Part shown: positions 45,442-53,825 of the stretch, piece by piece
Layout: every line of letters begins with the position of its first letter
How positions within the stretch are numbered: position 1 is the first letter of the stretch
DNA from: Ardenticatenaceae bacterium
GTDB taxonomy: Bacteria; Chloroflexota; Anaerolineae; Promineifilales; Promineifilaceae
Reading direction: 5' to 3'
NCBI GenBank assembly: GCA_020634435.1
Contig: JACKBS010000011.1
Coordinates: 248,001 to 312,000, forward strand
DNA: 64,000 bases
The notes under the pieces: generated by a model
Told to the model about the DNA's origin: nothing
What the model saw: only the letters and a program-made list of their open reading frames with translations
Database searches by the model: none
Position numbers and translations under genes: made by a program

Positions 45442-45822
45442 CTAATTTTTGTCTAGCTCATCTTTTAACCAATCGAGCGCTTCATCGCGTGTTTGAAACA
45501 CCTGGATGTTCCATTTGTTGCTGCGGGGCATACTGATTAAAACGTTGGTGGATTCTTCCGTGATTTTTGAATATGAAAGCACAGCCATTGCTTTAATCTC
45601 AGGTAAATTGCCAATACTTATCTGGGCATCAAATGTATAAGTGTAAGGATGTATTTTGTTAATAAGCATGGCAAACGGCGCTTTCAGATTTGCCAATAAC
45701 CAGGAATGATACTCATGAATCATCGTCATGTTGAATTCCACATTTTCATCGACAATCACTTCTACCAGGTTGTCTTGCAATTTGATTATCTGACCAAATG
45801 AAAGTGCGTACGATTCCAGCAT
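45442..45822 (-). CDS. STAS/SpoIIAA-like small protein
   Basis: 126 residues with alternating strands and helices resembling the STAS-like regulatory fold (VEVIVDENVEFN, PFAMLINKIHPYTY, NVLISMPRSNKWNIQVFQTRDEALDWL). It is AT-rich and palindrome-free compared with neighbours, which suggests transfer. It converges exactly on the SnoaL-like gene with no gap. Confidence 0.55.
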   Translation of the reverse strand: MLESYALSFGQIIKLQDNLVEVIVDENVEFNMTMIHEYHSWLLANLKAPFAMLINKIHPYTYTFDAQISIGNLPEIKAMAVLSYSKITEESTNVLISMPRSNKWNIQVFQTRDEALDWLKDELDKN

Positions 45823-45930
45823 GCCATCACCTTTTTTGATAGTACCGCAGTTTAAGGCGCTATTCTATACCGAACTGAATTATTTGCACTCATCGCATGA
45901 ACAGTTCTGTGAGCTTTTGGAGGCCCCATT

Positions 45931-48102
45931 ATGATTAACCCCGACAAAACAGTTAGAACCACCTGCCCGTATTGCGGCGTGGGCTGCCAGCTCAACTTGC
46001 AGGTCAAGGATGATTACATCTACGCGGTTGAAGCGCCGTTTGATGCCGCGCCCAACTACGGCATGTTGTGCGTCAAGGGGCGGTTTGGCACGGATTATGT
46101 AAAGCACCCCCGCCGGGTGAAGACGCCGCTCATCCGCACCAACCGCGCTGAAGGGCGCAGCGCCCCGCCGCAGTGGCGCGAGGCCTCCTGGGATGAAGCG
46201 CTCGACTACGTGGCTGATAACCTGGTGCGCATCACTAAAGAGAGCGGCGGGGACGCCATCGCTAGCTACGCCAGCGCCAAAGCCACCAATGAAGATACCT
46301 ACATCTTCCAAAAGTTCATGCGCGCCCTGATTGGCACCAACAACGTGGACCATTGTGCCCGGCTCTGCCATGCCGGTTCCGTTACTGGCTTGCAGCTTTC
46401 CATCGGTTCCAGCGCCATGTCCAACTCCATCGCCGAGATGGAGAACCTGGACGTGTTCATCGTAACAGGTTCCAACACGACGGAAACGCACCCGGTCATT
46501 TCTAACTTCCTCAAGCGGGCGGTGCGCAAAAATGGGGCCAAGCTCATTTCCATCGATCCCCGGCGCGTGGAGATGACTGATTTTGCCACTCTCTGGCTGC
46601 GCCAAAATCCGGGCACCGATGTGGCCGTGTTCCAGGCGATGGCTCACGTCATCGTCAAGGAAAAGCTGTACGATGAGGAATTTATCGCCCAGCGCACGGA
46701 AGGATTTAGCGACTATCTGGAATCGCTGGATGAGTGCACGCCGGAGTGGGCCGAGCAAATCAGCGGCGTGCCAGCCGACGATATTCGCGCGGCGGCGCAG
46801 CTGTACGCCAGTGCCGAACGGGGCGCGATTTACTGGGGCATGGGCATCAGCCAGAGCACCCACGGCACAGACAACACGCTCTCGTTGGTGAACCTGGCGC
46901 TGATGTGTGGTCATGTTGGTAAGGCGGGCACCGGCCTGAACCCATTGCGTGGCCAGAACAATGTGCAAGGCTGCTCCGACAGCGGCGGGCTACCCAACGT
47001 GTACACGGCATACCAGCCGGTGAACGATGCGGCGACCAAAGCGAAATTTGAGCAGTTCTGGGGCCGTGAATTGAGTGGCGAGCCAGGGCTGACGGCTACG
47101 GAAATGGTGACTGGCGCGGCGCATGGCGATATTCGTGCTATGTACATCGTGGGCGAAAATCCGATGATTAGCGAGCCGAACCAAAACCACACGCGCCACG
47201 CGTTGGAGCAGCTGGACTTCATGGTCTGCCAGGACATCTTCATCAACGAGACGGGCGAAATGGCCGACGTGATTTTGCCCGCGACCAGCTTTGCCGAGAA
47301 AGATGGCACCTTCACCAACAGCGACCGCCGCGTGCAGCGGGTGCGGCGGGCGGTGCCGCCTGTGGGCCAATCGCGGCCGGATTGGGACATTTTGTGTGAT
47401 TTGGGCCGACGCGTGGAGCAGCGGTTGGGCATCAAGCTGACCGCCGGGTTCGATTTTGCCGACGCGGGTGAAATCTGGGAAGAGATGCGGGCGCTGACGC
47501 CTGATTTTGGCGGCATCACCTACGAGCGTTTGGCGCGGGAAGGTGGTGTGCATTGGCCCTGTCCGTCGCTGGACCATCCGGGCACGCCGTACCTTTTTGC
47601 TGAGGAATTTCCGCGCGGGCGGGGCAAGTTCTGGGAAGTGACCTATGGCACGCGCTCCGAGCAGCCGGATGCAGACTATCCGTTTAACCTGAGCACGGGG
47701 CGGGTGTTATACCACTGGCACGGCAGTACGATGACGGGGAACTCGAAGCTGGAAGAGGTGTTCCCTGAGGCGGTGTGTGAGATGAATCCGGCTGATGCGG
47801 AGAATTTGAGATTGGAAACTGGAGATTGGGTGGAAGTACGGTCGCGGCGGGGGGCAATTAAGACGCGCCTGTTGGTGACGGAGCGGTCGCCTGTGAACAC
47901 GATCTTCATTCCGTTCCACTTTGCGGAAGCGGCGGCGAATTTGCTGACGTTGGATCGGGTGGATGAGCGGGCCAAGATACCGGATTACAAGAATACGGCC
48001 GTAACCATCCACGCCACCACCGCCCCCGAAGGTTGGGACGAAGGGTATGAAAAGCCATTATTCGACCGAGGGGCCATCAAGGACCCGGTGCAAATTCATT
48101 AA
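45931..48102 (+). CDS. fdhA: Formate dehydrogenase catalytic subunit, cysteine type
   Basis: 723 residues, GTTATG-type context with GGAGG 9 bases upstream. The N-terminal [4Fe-4S] ligands are CPYCGVGC and CVKGR. C146, in DHCARLCHAGSVTGL, is the metal ligand equivalent to the selenocysteine of the paralogue at 40384. Molybdopterin motifs include GSNTTETHPVI, WGMGISQSTHGTDN, GLNPLRGQNNVQG and GENPMIS. The C-terminal domain ends with STGRVLYHWH, VEVRSRRG and DYKNTAV. It lacks the ferredoxin-like N-terminus. A likely partner is the HoxU-like protein at 43724. No ACGGCCGT palindrome occurs until its last 110 bases. Confidence 0.93.
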   Translation: MINPDKTVRTTCPYCGVGCQLNLQVKDDYIYAVEAPFDAAPNYGMLCVKGRFGTDYVKHPRRVKTPLIRTNRAEGRSAPPQWREASWDEALDYVADNLVRITKESGGDAIASYASAKATNEDTYIFQKFMRALIGTNNVDHCARLCHAGSVTGLQLSIGSSAMSNSIAEMENLDVFIVTGSNTTETHPVISNFLKRAVRKNGAKLISIDPRRVEMTDFATLWLRQNPGTDVAVFQAMAHVIVKEKLYDEEFIAQRTEGFSDYLESLDECTPEWAEQISGVPADDIRAAAQLYASAERGAIYWGMGISQSTHGTDNTLSLVNLALMCGHVGKAGTGLNPLRGQNNVQGCSDSGGLPNVYTAYQPVNDAATKAKFEQFWGRELSGEPGLTATEMVTGAAHGDIRAMYIVGENPMISEPNQNHTRHALEQLDFMVCQDIFINETGEMADVILPATSFAEKDGTFTNSDRRVQRVRRAVPPVGQSRPDWDILCDLGRRVEQRLGIKLTAGFDFADAGEIWEEMRALTPDFGGITYERLAREGGVHWPCPSLDHPGTPYLFAEEFPRGRGKFWEVTYGTRSEQPDADYPFNLSTGRVLYHWHGSTMTGNSKLEEVFPEAVCEMNPADAENLRLETGDWVEVRSRRGAIKTRLLVTERSPVNTIFIPFHFAEAAANLLTLDRVDERAKIPDYKNTAVTIHATTAPEGWDEGYEKPLFDRGAIKDPVQIH

Positions 48103-48109
48103 GAAGTTG

Positions 48110-48168
48110 GCCACAGAGGGCACAGAGAAAAAAGAGAAAACCTCTAAAATCTCTGTGCCCTCTGTGGC
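48110..48168 (+). repeat. CACAGAG-type hairpin repeat
   Basis: GCCACAGAGGGCACAGAGA (48110-48128) is exactly complementary to 48150-48168 (19 bp). It lies directly after the formate dehydrogenase stop and may double as a terminator. Same style as the repeats at 53718 and 58688. Confidence 0.7.
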
Positions 48169-48183
48169 AAAAAAGTGAAGAAG

Positions 48184-48939
48184 ATGAAAATTCAGCTTAT
48201 TCGGAATGCAACGTTGCGGGTGACGTATAACGGCCGTTTATTCCTCGTCGATCCCTTTTTAGCCGAGAAAGAAACAATCCGCTCCTTTGCCGGGATTTCA
48301 CAGAATCCGGTTGTGGATTTGCCCATGTCGCCGGAGGCGGTGATTGAGGGCGTGGAAATGGTGTTGGTGTCCCATCTGCATCCAGACCATTTTGATGAGG
48401 TGGCGATGAATCTGCTGCCGAAAACGCTGCCTATTTTGTGCCAGCCGGGGGATGAAACGACGATTCGTGAGAAGGGATTTGTGGATGTAACGGCCGTTGC
48501 CACCGAACATTCCTGGCAAGGCATACGCTTTACCCGCACGCCAGGGCGGCACGGGTATGGCGAATTAGCCGAGCGCATGGGCAACGTTTCTGGCTTTGTT
48601 TGGGAAGCAGAAGGAGAACCAAAAGTATATTGGTTGGGGGACACGATTTGGTATGAGCCCGTGGCGGAGGTCATTGACCAAGAGCAGCCGGATGTCGTCG
48701 TGACGCATTCCAGCGGGGCCAAGTTTGGCGACAGCTTGCCGATTGTGATGGATGATGTGCAGACAACGGCCGTTTGCCAGGCCGCACCAAACTCTGTTGT
48801 GATAGCCGTGCATCTTGAATCGCTGGATCACGGCACTGTGACCCGTGCCAGTTTGCGGGCGACAGCGGCAGCGCAAGGCATTTCAGACCACCAACTGCGC
48901 ATTCCTGCCGATGGCGAGACATTGGCAGTAGGAATCTAA
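48184..48939 (+). CDS. MBL-fold metal-dependent hydrolase
   Basis: 251 residues from the ATG at 48184; a GTG 9 bases earlier is less likely. The metallo-beta-lactamase fold shows LVSHLHPDHFDEV (metal ligands), TRTPGRHGYG, the bridging VYWLGDT, and a late HLESLDH. It resembles the UlaG/L-ascorbate-6-P lactonase-like group. The stop is followed one base later by the SDR gene, so they are co-transcribed. Confidence 0.85.
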   Translation: MKIQLIRNATLRVTYNGRLFLVDPFLAEKETIRSFAGISQNPVVDLPMSPEAVIEGVEMVLVSHLHPDHFDEVAMNLLPKTLPILCQPGDETTIREKGFVDVTAVATEHSWQGIRFTRTPGRHGYGELAERMGNVSGFVWEAEGEPKVYWLGDTIWYEPVAEVIDQEQPDVVVTHSSGAKFGDSLPIVMDDVQTTAVCQAAPNSVVIAVHLESLDHGTVTRASLRATAAAQGISDHQLRIPADGETLAVGI

Positions 48940-48940
48940 G

Positions 48941-49732
48941 ATGGATTTAGGGTTGAAAGACAAAGTGATTATGGTGGCGGCCGCCAGCAAAGGGCTGGGC
49001 TACGGCATTGCTCAGGCGGTGGCGCAGGAAGGCGCGCGTGTTTCGATTGGCAGCCGCACTGAGGCTGATATTTTGGCGGCGGCAGAGGCATTACAGCAGG
49101 AAACCGGAGCCGAAACGCTGGGAAGTGTGTTGGATGCACGTGATGCGGCTTCGATTAGCCGCTGGGTGGAAACCACGGTTGCCAGATTTGGCGGTGTAGA
49201 CGGCCTGGTGGTGAATGCGGGCGGTCCACCCACGGGCGGCTTTGACGATTTTGATGATGCCGCGTGGCAAGCGGCGTTTGAGCTGACGATGATGAGCAGC
49301 GTGCGCATGATTCGGGCGGTGCTGCCCCACCTGCGGGCACGGGGTGGCGGCTCGATTTTGGCCGTGACTTCTTCCTCCGTGAAGGAGCCGATTGACATTT
49401 TGCTGCTGTCCAACGTGATGCGCTCCGGCGTGGTGAGCTTACTCAAGAGCCTGTCGCGGCAGCTGGCCCCGGAGCAGATTCGGGTAAACAATCTGGTGCC
49501 AGGGCGGATTTTGACCGACCGGGTAAAGTCGTTGGATGCGATTGGGGCCAACAGTGCAGGGCGCAGCGTGGCGGAGCAGCAGGCAGTGCAAGAGGGGCAA
49601 ATCCCGTGGGGTCGCTACGGCACCATCGAGGAGTTTGGCCGGGCTGGAGCATTTTTGCTGTCGGATGCGGCCAGCTACATCACGGGTGAAACGCTCATTG
49701 TAGATGGCGGCGCGATGAAGACGGTGTGGTAA
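48941..49732 (+). CDS. SDR-family protein lacking the YxxxK catalytic pair
   Basis: 263 residues with a Rossmann fold (VAAASKGLGYGIA replacing TGxxxGIG; VNAGGPPTGG for NAG; VNNLVPGRILT; GETLIVDGG). After the catalytic-type serines in VTSSSVKEPI, the position of Tyr-x-x-x-Lys reads LLSNVMRSGVV, with no tyrosine or lysine. This is a recognised atypical branch often labelled 3-oxoacyl-ACP reductase; classic hydride-transfer chemistry is doubtful. Confidence 0.85.
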   Translation: MDLGLKDKVIMVAAASKGLGYGIAQAVAQEGARVSIGSRTEADILAAAEALQQETGAETLGSVLDARDAASISRWVETTVARFGGVDGLVVNAGGPPTGGFDDFDDAAWQAAFELTMMSSVRMIRAVLPHLRARGGGSILAVTSSSVKEPIDILLLSNVMRSGVVSLLKSLSRQLAPEQIRVNNLVPGRILTDRVKSLDAIGANSAGRSVAEQQAVQEGQIPWGRYGTIEEFGRAGAFLLSDAASYITGETLIVDGGAMKTVW

Positions 49733-49780
49733 TGGTTAATTGTAAATGGTTAATGGTTAAGTTTTGGGGAGAGTGTCCTG

Positions 49781-50554
49781 GTGAGTGAAATTGTGGTACG
49801 GCAGGATGGGGCGGTGTTGACGGTGGCTTTGAACCGGCCGGAGGTGCACAATGCGCTGACGCCGACGATGATTGCGGAGCTAACGGCCGTTTTCCAAACA
49901 ATCCCGGCTGATGTGCGCGTGGTAGTGCTGACGGGCAACGGCCGTTCCTTCTGTGCCGGGGCTGATTTGAGCTTTATGCGGGCGGCGGCTGATTATACTT
50001 TTGCCGAAAATGTACAGGATGGCGAAGCGATTTTTGACCTGATGCTGATGGTCGAACAAAGCCCACGCCCGGTGATTGGCCGGATCAATGGTGCGGCGAT
50101 TGGTGGGGGTGTGGGGCTGGTAAGCTGCTGTGACATTGTGGTGGCGGTGGATCGGGCGCAGTTTGGCTTTAGCGAGACGCGGCTGGGCATTGTGCCTGCC
50201 GTCATCTCGCCGTTTGTGCTGGGCAAGATTGGCCCCAACGAGGCGCGCGAGCTGTTCCTAACCGGCGAGCGGTTTGGAGCGACCAAGGCGCAGCAGATTG
50301 GGTTGGTAAATCATGTAGTAGCGGAAGATGGATTGGATACGGCCGTTGCCGAACGCTTCCACCAACTGCTACAAACCGCTCCTGAGGCACAGGCGGCCGC
50401 CAAGGAACTCATTCGTCAGGTTGCCTATCAACCTAAAGCCGCCATGCGTGGTTACACTTCAGAACTGATTGCCAAGCTGCGCGACAGCGACGAAGGGCGT
50501 GAGGGCATGAGTTCCTTCCTGGAAAAGCGCAAGCCGTGGTGGCAGGAAGAATAA
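49781..50554 (+). CDS. Enoyl-CoA hydratase/isomerase
   Basis: 257 residues, GTG start with GGGGAGAG upstream. Crotonase fold: NRPEVHNALTP, oxyanion loop CAGADLSFM, second loop GAAIGGGVGLVSCCD, and the catalytic region FSETRLGIVPAVISPFV. The pattern is close to methylglutaconyl-CoA hydratases (LiuC-like). With the biotin carboxylase 1.6 kb downstream, it hints at branched-chain amino acid or acyl-CoA breakdown, but no carboxyltransferase is nearby. Confidence 0.87.
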   Translation: MSEIVVRQDGAVLTVALNRPEVHNALTPTMIAELTAVFQTIPADVRVVVLTGNGRSFCAGADLSFMRAAADYTFAENVQDGEAIFDLMLMVEQSPRPVIGRINGAAIGGGVGLVSCCDIVVAVDRAQFGFSETRLGIVPAVISPFVLGKIGPNEARELFLTGERFGATKAQQIGLVNHVVAEDGLDTAVAERFHQLLQTAPEAQAAAKELIRQVAYQPKAAMRGYTSELIAKLRDSDEGREGMSSFLEKRKPWWQEE

Positions 50555-50630
50555 TTTTATCGCGGAGCACGCGGAGAGCGCAGAGAAAAAATCTGTGCAA
50601 TCTGTATCATCTATTGATTAAAGGTGACTT

Positions 50631-51440
50631 ATGACAGAAACCGGAGTTATTCAAAAATCGCCTCATCCTTTCACCAAAACCACGCTCATCGAGCATCTGG
50701 TCGCTTTGGGCGTGCAGCCGGGTATGCTGCTGCTGGTTCACTCCAGCATGAGCCAAATTGGTTACGTGCCGGGTGGGGCCGTCGCTGTCATCCAGGCATT
50801 GCAAGAGGCAGTTACCGAGGTGGGGACGCTCGTAATGCCCACGCATACGAGCGATTATTCTGATCCTGCACCCTGGCAGAATCCACCTGTGCCTGAGGCG
50901 TGGCAACAAACTATCCGCGACACCATGCCCGCCTTCGATCCCCAGTTAACGCCCACGCGGAGTATGGGCGTGATTCCAGAGCTGTTTCGCACCTGGCCGG
51001 GCGTGTTTCGCAGCAACCATCCGCAGGTGTCGTTTGCTGCCTGGGGCCATCATGCGGCAGCCATAACGGCCGATCACGGGCTGGAATTTGGCATGGGGGA
51101 GCAGTCGCCGTTGGCCCGTGTTTATGATCTGGGTGGCTATATACTGCTGTTGGGTGTGGGGTATGGGAATAACACCTCGTTTCATTTGGCCGAGGGACGC
51201 GCTGGTGCTGGCGAGATCATTCGGCAAGGCGCGCCAATCTGGTTAAACGGCCGTCGTGTCTGGCAATGGTTTGAAAGCATCGACTACGATGACGAACTTT
51301 TCCCACAAATTGGCGCTGATTTTGAGCAGGTGAATCCTGTGTCAATCGGCACGGTTGGTCTGGCTGAATGCCGCCTGTTTCACCAAAAAACGGCCGTTGA
51401 TTTTGCGACTGATTGGCTGCGGAATCATGCGAGTGGGTAA
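50631..51440 (+). CDS. AAC(3)-family (antibiotic_NAT) acetyltransferase
   Basis: 269 residues. Motifs of the AAC(3)/YokD family are present: LLVHSSMSQIGYVPGGA, TLVMPTHTSDYSDP, TRSMGVIPELFRTWPGVFRSNHP, SFAAWGHHA and EQSPLARVYDLGGYILLLGVGYGNNTSFHLAE. The family transfers acetyl from acetyl-CoA to the 3-amino group of aminoglycosides or related amines. Whether this one gives resistance cannot be told. A weak AAAGGTG site precedes the ATG; a half-repeat of CGCAGAG type lies at about 50563-50590. Confidence 0.87.
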   Translation: MTETGVIQKSPHPFTKTTLIEHLVALGVQPGMLLLVHSSMSQIGYVPGGAVAVIQALQEAVTEVGTLVMPTHTSDYSDPAPWQNPPVPEAWQQTIRDTMPAFDPQLTPTRSMGVIPELFRTWPGVFRSNHPQVSFAAWGHHAAAITADHGLEFGMGEQSPLARVYDLGGYILLLGVGYGNNTSFHLAEGRAGAGEIIRQGAPIWLNGRRVWQWFESIDYDDELFPQIGADFEQVNPVSIGTVGLAECRLFHQKTAVDFATDWLRNHASG

Positions 51441-51537
51441 ACGGCCGTTGGTGCGGCGAGAAGAATCGTGACAATTTAGCCCTAAATTGCAAAACGTCAT
51501 TTAATTTCTCGTTACAGAGACGTTGAGGAGTCTATAG

Positions 51538-52041
51538 ATGAGATACGTTTTGCCAATTTTTACTTTTCTTGCCTTGCTGCTGGTCCTGGCTTTGCCCCAA
51601 CACAATGTCCAGGGTGCGGCGGACAAAGGCAGCACTTTGCCGGTCGTTCCCCTGGCGGTTACTTCTACCCCCACACCGGTGGCTACGGCAACGGCCGTTC
51701 CTGCGGCTACCGCTATTCCTACCGTTGCTCCTGATCCCCAATTAGCCTGCCTGCGCATCAATTTTGAGGTGAGTGGCGATGTGGCCCAGGCTGGCACTTA
51801 TGAAGTCCGGGAAGTGAACGGCCGTTTGCTGGCCAGTTGGACCGCACAATCTGGATGGCAAGACAGCGGCTGGATTCAACCCATTGAGATTTCCTTCAAT
51901 GCCGTCTACGTCAACGTGTTCTACTTGCCTGGTGGCAGTGTCGATCCGGTGCAGATGGCCATCATGAACCCAGCGCCCGGCACGCAGTATGGCTGGGTCG
52001 CGCGCGGCATGTGCCACGCACTGGAAGTTGGTTGGCCTTAG
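51538..52041 (+). CDS. Secreted protein with Thr/Pro linker, unknown domain
   Basis: 167 residues. Signal peptide (about 1-27, ending near VQGAA), Thr/Pro/Ala linker (about 35-65), then a compact beta domain of about 100 residues with two cysteines (LACLRINFEVSGDV and GMCHALEVGWP) that may form a disulfide joining its ends. No family recognised. GAGG precedes the ATG. A T-tailed terminator follows. Confidence 0.72.
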   Translation: MRYVLPIFTFLALLLVLALPQHNVQGAADKGSTLPVVPLAVTSTPTPVATATAVPAATAIPTVAPDPQLACLRINFEVSGDVAQAGTYEVREVNGRLLASWTAQSGWQDSGWIQPIEISFNAVYVNVFYLPGGSVDPVQMAIMNPAPGTQYGWVARGMCHALEVGWP

Positions 52042-52080
52042 TTTCGGTAATCGGTAAACCGTAAGCGGTGTTTTTTGGCT

Positions 52081-52132
52081 CCCGCAGGTTTATGGTAGAG
52101 TTGTGCAGCTACCTGACCTGCGGGATTTTTTG
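52081..52132 (+). terminator. Intrinsic terminator
   Basis: CCCGCAGGT pairs with ACCTGCGGG (9 bp, 26-base loop), followed by ATTTTTTG. This is the clearest rho-independent terminator in the window. Confidence 0.75.
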
Positions 52133-52143
52133 TTTGTCAATTA

Positions 52144-52175
52144 AGGTGCGACGCACTTAAAAGTGCGTTGCACCT
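52144..52175 (+). repeat. Hairpin in the leader of the biotin carboxylase gene
   Basis: AGGTGCGACGCACTT and AAGTGCGTTGCACCT pair over 15 bp with one mismatch and a 2-base loop. The 3' arm ends one base before the TGAGGA ribosome site, so it could influence initiation. Confidence 0.55.
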
Positions 52176-52186
52176 GAGGAACGAAT

Positions 52187-53692
52187 ATGTTTCGGAAAGT
52201 GTTGATTGCTAATCGAGGGGAAATTGCGCGGCGGCTGATTTTGGCTTGCCACGAGCTGGGGATTACGGCCGTTGCCATCTACTCTGATGCCGATGCGGAC
52301 GCGCCCTGGGTGCGGTTGGCCGACGAGCGATACAATCTGCCCGGCACCAGCGCTACGGACACCTACCTGAACCAACCGGCCGTTTTGGACATTGCCCAAG
52401 CGTGTAAAGCAGAAGCGATTCACCCCGGCTACGGCTTTTTGAGTGAGAATGCCACTTTTGCCACTGCCTGTGCGGAGCGCGGCGTTGTCTTCATTGGCCC
52501 CAGCCCAGAGGCGATGGAGTTGATGGGCAGCAAGGCCAAATCGCGTGAGCTGGCTGAACAGGCGGGCGTACCCATTGTGCCCGGTGTGGATGGGGCGGGC
52601 ATGAGTGCGGCTGAGTTGCAAACGGCCGTTGCTCACATCGACTTTCCCATCCTCATCAAGGCTAGCGCGGGTGGCGGCGGTAAGGGTATGCGCGTGGTCT
52701 GGTCTGCCGCCGAATTTGCCGATGCGGTGCAGGCGGCGCGCGGCGAGGCCAGAAACTCCTTCGGCGACGATCACGTGCTGGTCGAAAAATATTTCACCGA
52801 GATTCACCACGTGGAAATTCAGGTTTTGGGCGACCAGCACGGCAATGTGTTGCACCTGTTCGAGCGCGAATGCAGTATTCAGCGTCGTCACCAAAAAATC
52901 ATTGAGGAAACACCCGCCCCGGTGATAAAAAATGATGAGTTGCGGCAGCGCATGGCCGAAGCGGCCGTTTCTCTGGCTAAAGCGGTTGGTTACAGCAGCG
53001 CAGGCACGGTGGAGTTCATCGTTGATGAAAAAGGCGGCTTCTACTTTTTGGAGATGAACACGCGGCTCCAGGTGGAGCATCCCATCACCGAGCTGGTAAC
53101 GGGGATCGATATCGCCGTCTGGCAAATTTGCATTGCTGCGGGTGAAGCGCTGCCGTTCACTCAGAACGATCTCCAACAGCGGGGCCACGCCATTGAATGC
53201 CGCGTTTATGCTGAAGACCCAGCACACAACTTTTTGCCCTCCATTGGCGAGATTGCGGTGTATGAACGGCCGTCTGGTCCGGGCGTGCGGGTGGATGATG
53301 GCATTGAATCGGGAACGGCCGTTTCACCCTACTACGATCCGATGCTGGCCAAAGTCATCACCTGGGGCCACAGCCGCGAGGAAGCGATTGGCAAAATGAT
53401 TCGTGCGCTGGAGCAAACCGTCGTGCTGGGCGTAATAACCAACATTCCTTACCTGCTGGCCATCCTGCAAGAGCCAACTTTCCGCCGTGGCCACACCAGC
53501 ACCAACTATTTGCCAGAACATCTGCCCAACTGGCAGCCAGAACCACTAGATGAGGATGATTGGTTGGGAGCGGCCGTTTTTGAGTTGCTCCAAGGTGGGG
53601 GCAAGAAGGTGGGAACGGCCGTTTCCACCACCGAATCCATTGCCTACGATCCTTGGGGAGAAACGGCCGTATGGCGCAACGTCAAGCGTTAA
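52187..53692 (+). CDS. Biotin carboxylase subunit
   Basis: 501 residues. Complete biotin carboxylase: KVLIANRGEIARR, GYGFLSEN, ATP-grasp GGGGKGMR, EIQVLGDQHGNVLHL, ERECSIQRRHQKIIEE, MNTRLQVEHPITELVTG and the C-domain IECRVYAEDPA. AccC proteins are about 450 residues; the extra C-terminus resembles the junction after the BC domain in acyl-CoA carboxylase alpha chains (DPWGETAVWR), but the protein stops there without a biotin-carrier domain. It would need a separate BCCP and carboxyltransferase. A repeat hairpin begins 26 bases after the stop. Confidence 0.93.
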   Translation: MFRKVLIANRGEIARRLILACHELGITAVAIYSDADADAPWVRLADERYNLPGTSATDTYLNQPAVLDIAQACKAEAIHPGYGFLSENATFATACAERGVVFIGPSPEAMELMGSKAKSRELAEQAGVPIVPGVDGAGMSAAELQTAVAHIDFPILIKASAGGGGKGMRVVWSAAEFADAVQAARGEARNSFGDDHVLVEKYFTEIHHVEIQVLGDQHGNVLHLFERECSIQRRHQKIIEETPAPVIKNDELRQRMAEAAVSLAKAVGYSSAGTVEFIVDEKGGFYFLEMNTRLQVEHPITELVTGIDIAVWQICIAAGEALPFTQNDLQQRGHAIECRVYAEDPAHNFLPSIGEIAVYERPSGPGVRVDDGIESGTAVSPYYDPMLAKVITWGHSREEAIGKMIRALEQTVVLGVITNIPYLLAILQEPTFRRGHTSTNYLPEHLPNWQPEPLDEDDWLGAAVFELLQGGGKKVGTAVSTTESIAYDPWGETAVWRNVKR

Positions 53693-53717
53693 TCTGAACC
53701 AGTTGTTTTCAGTAAAT

Positions 53718-53768
53718 TTCACGCAAAGGCGCAAAGGATAAAATTATTCCTTTGCGCCTTTGCGTGAA
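53718..53768 (+). repeat. CGCAAAGG-type hairpin repeat
   Basis: A 21-bp perfect inverted repeat built on CACGCAAAGGCGCAAAGGA, with a 9-base AT-rich loop. It lies between the biotin carboxylase stop and the GT39 gene. This repeat type occurs in many unrelated genomes. Confidence 0.7.
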
Positions 53769-53825
53769 TACATTTCTGCTCGCGCCACATTGACGGCCGT
53801 TTCCAATTCAGGTTTAATTCGCCCG

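Noticed and set aside
45880..46968. A 362-codon minus-strand open frame
   Set aside because: Shadow of the cysteine-type formate dehydrogenase.
52157..53227. A 356-codon minus-strand open frame
   Set aside because: Shadow of the biotin carboxylase gene, which has all family motifs on the plus strand.
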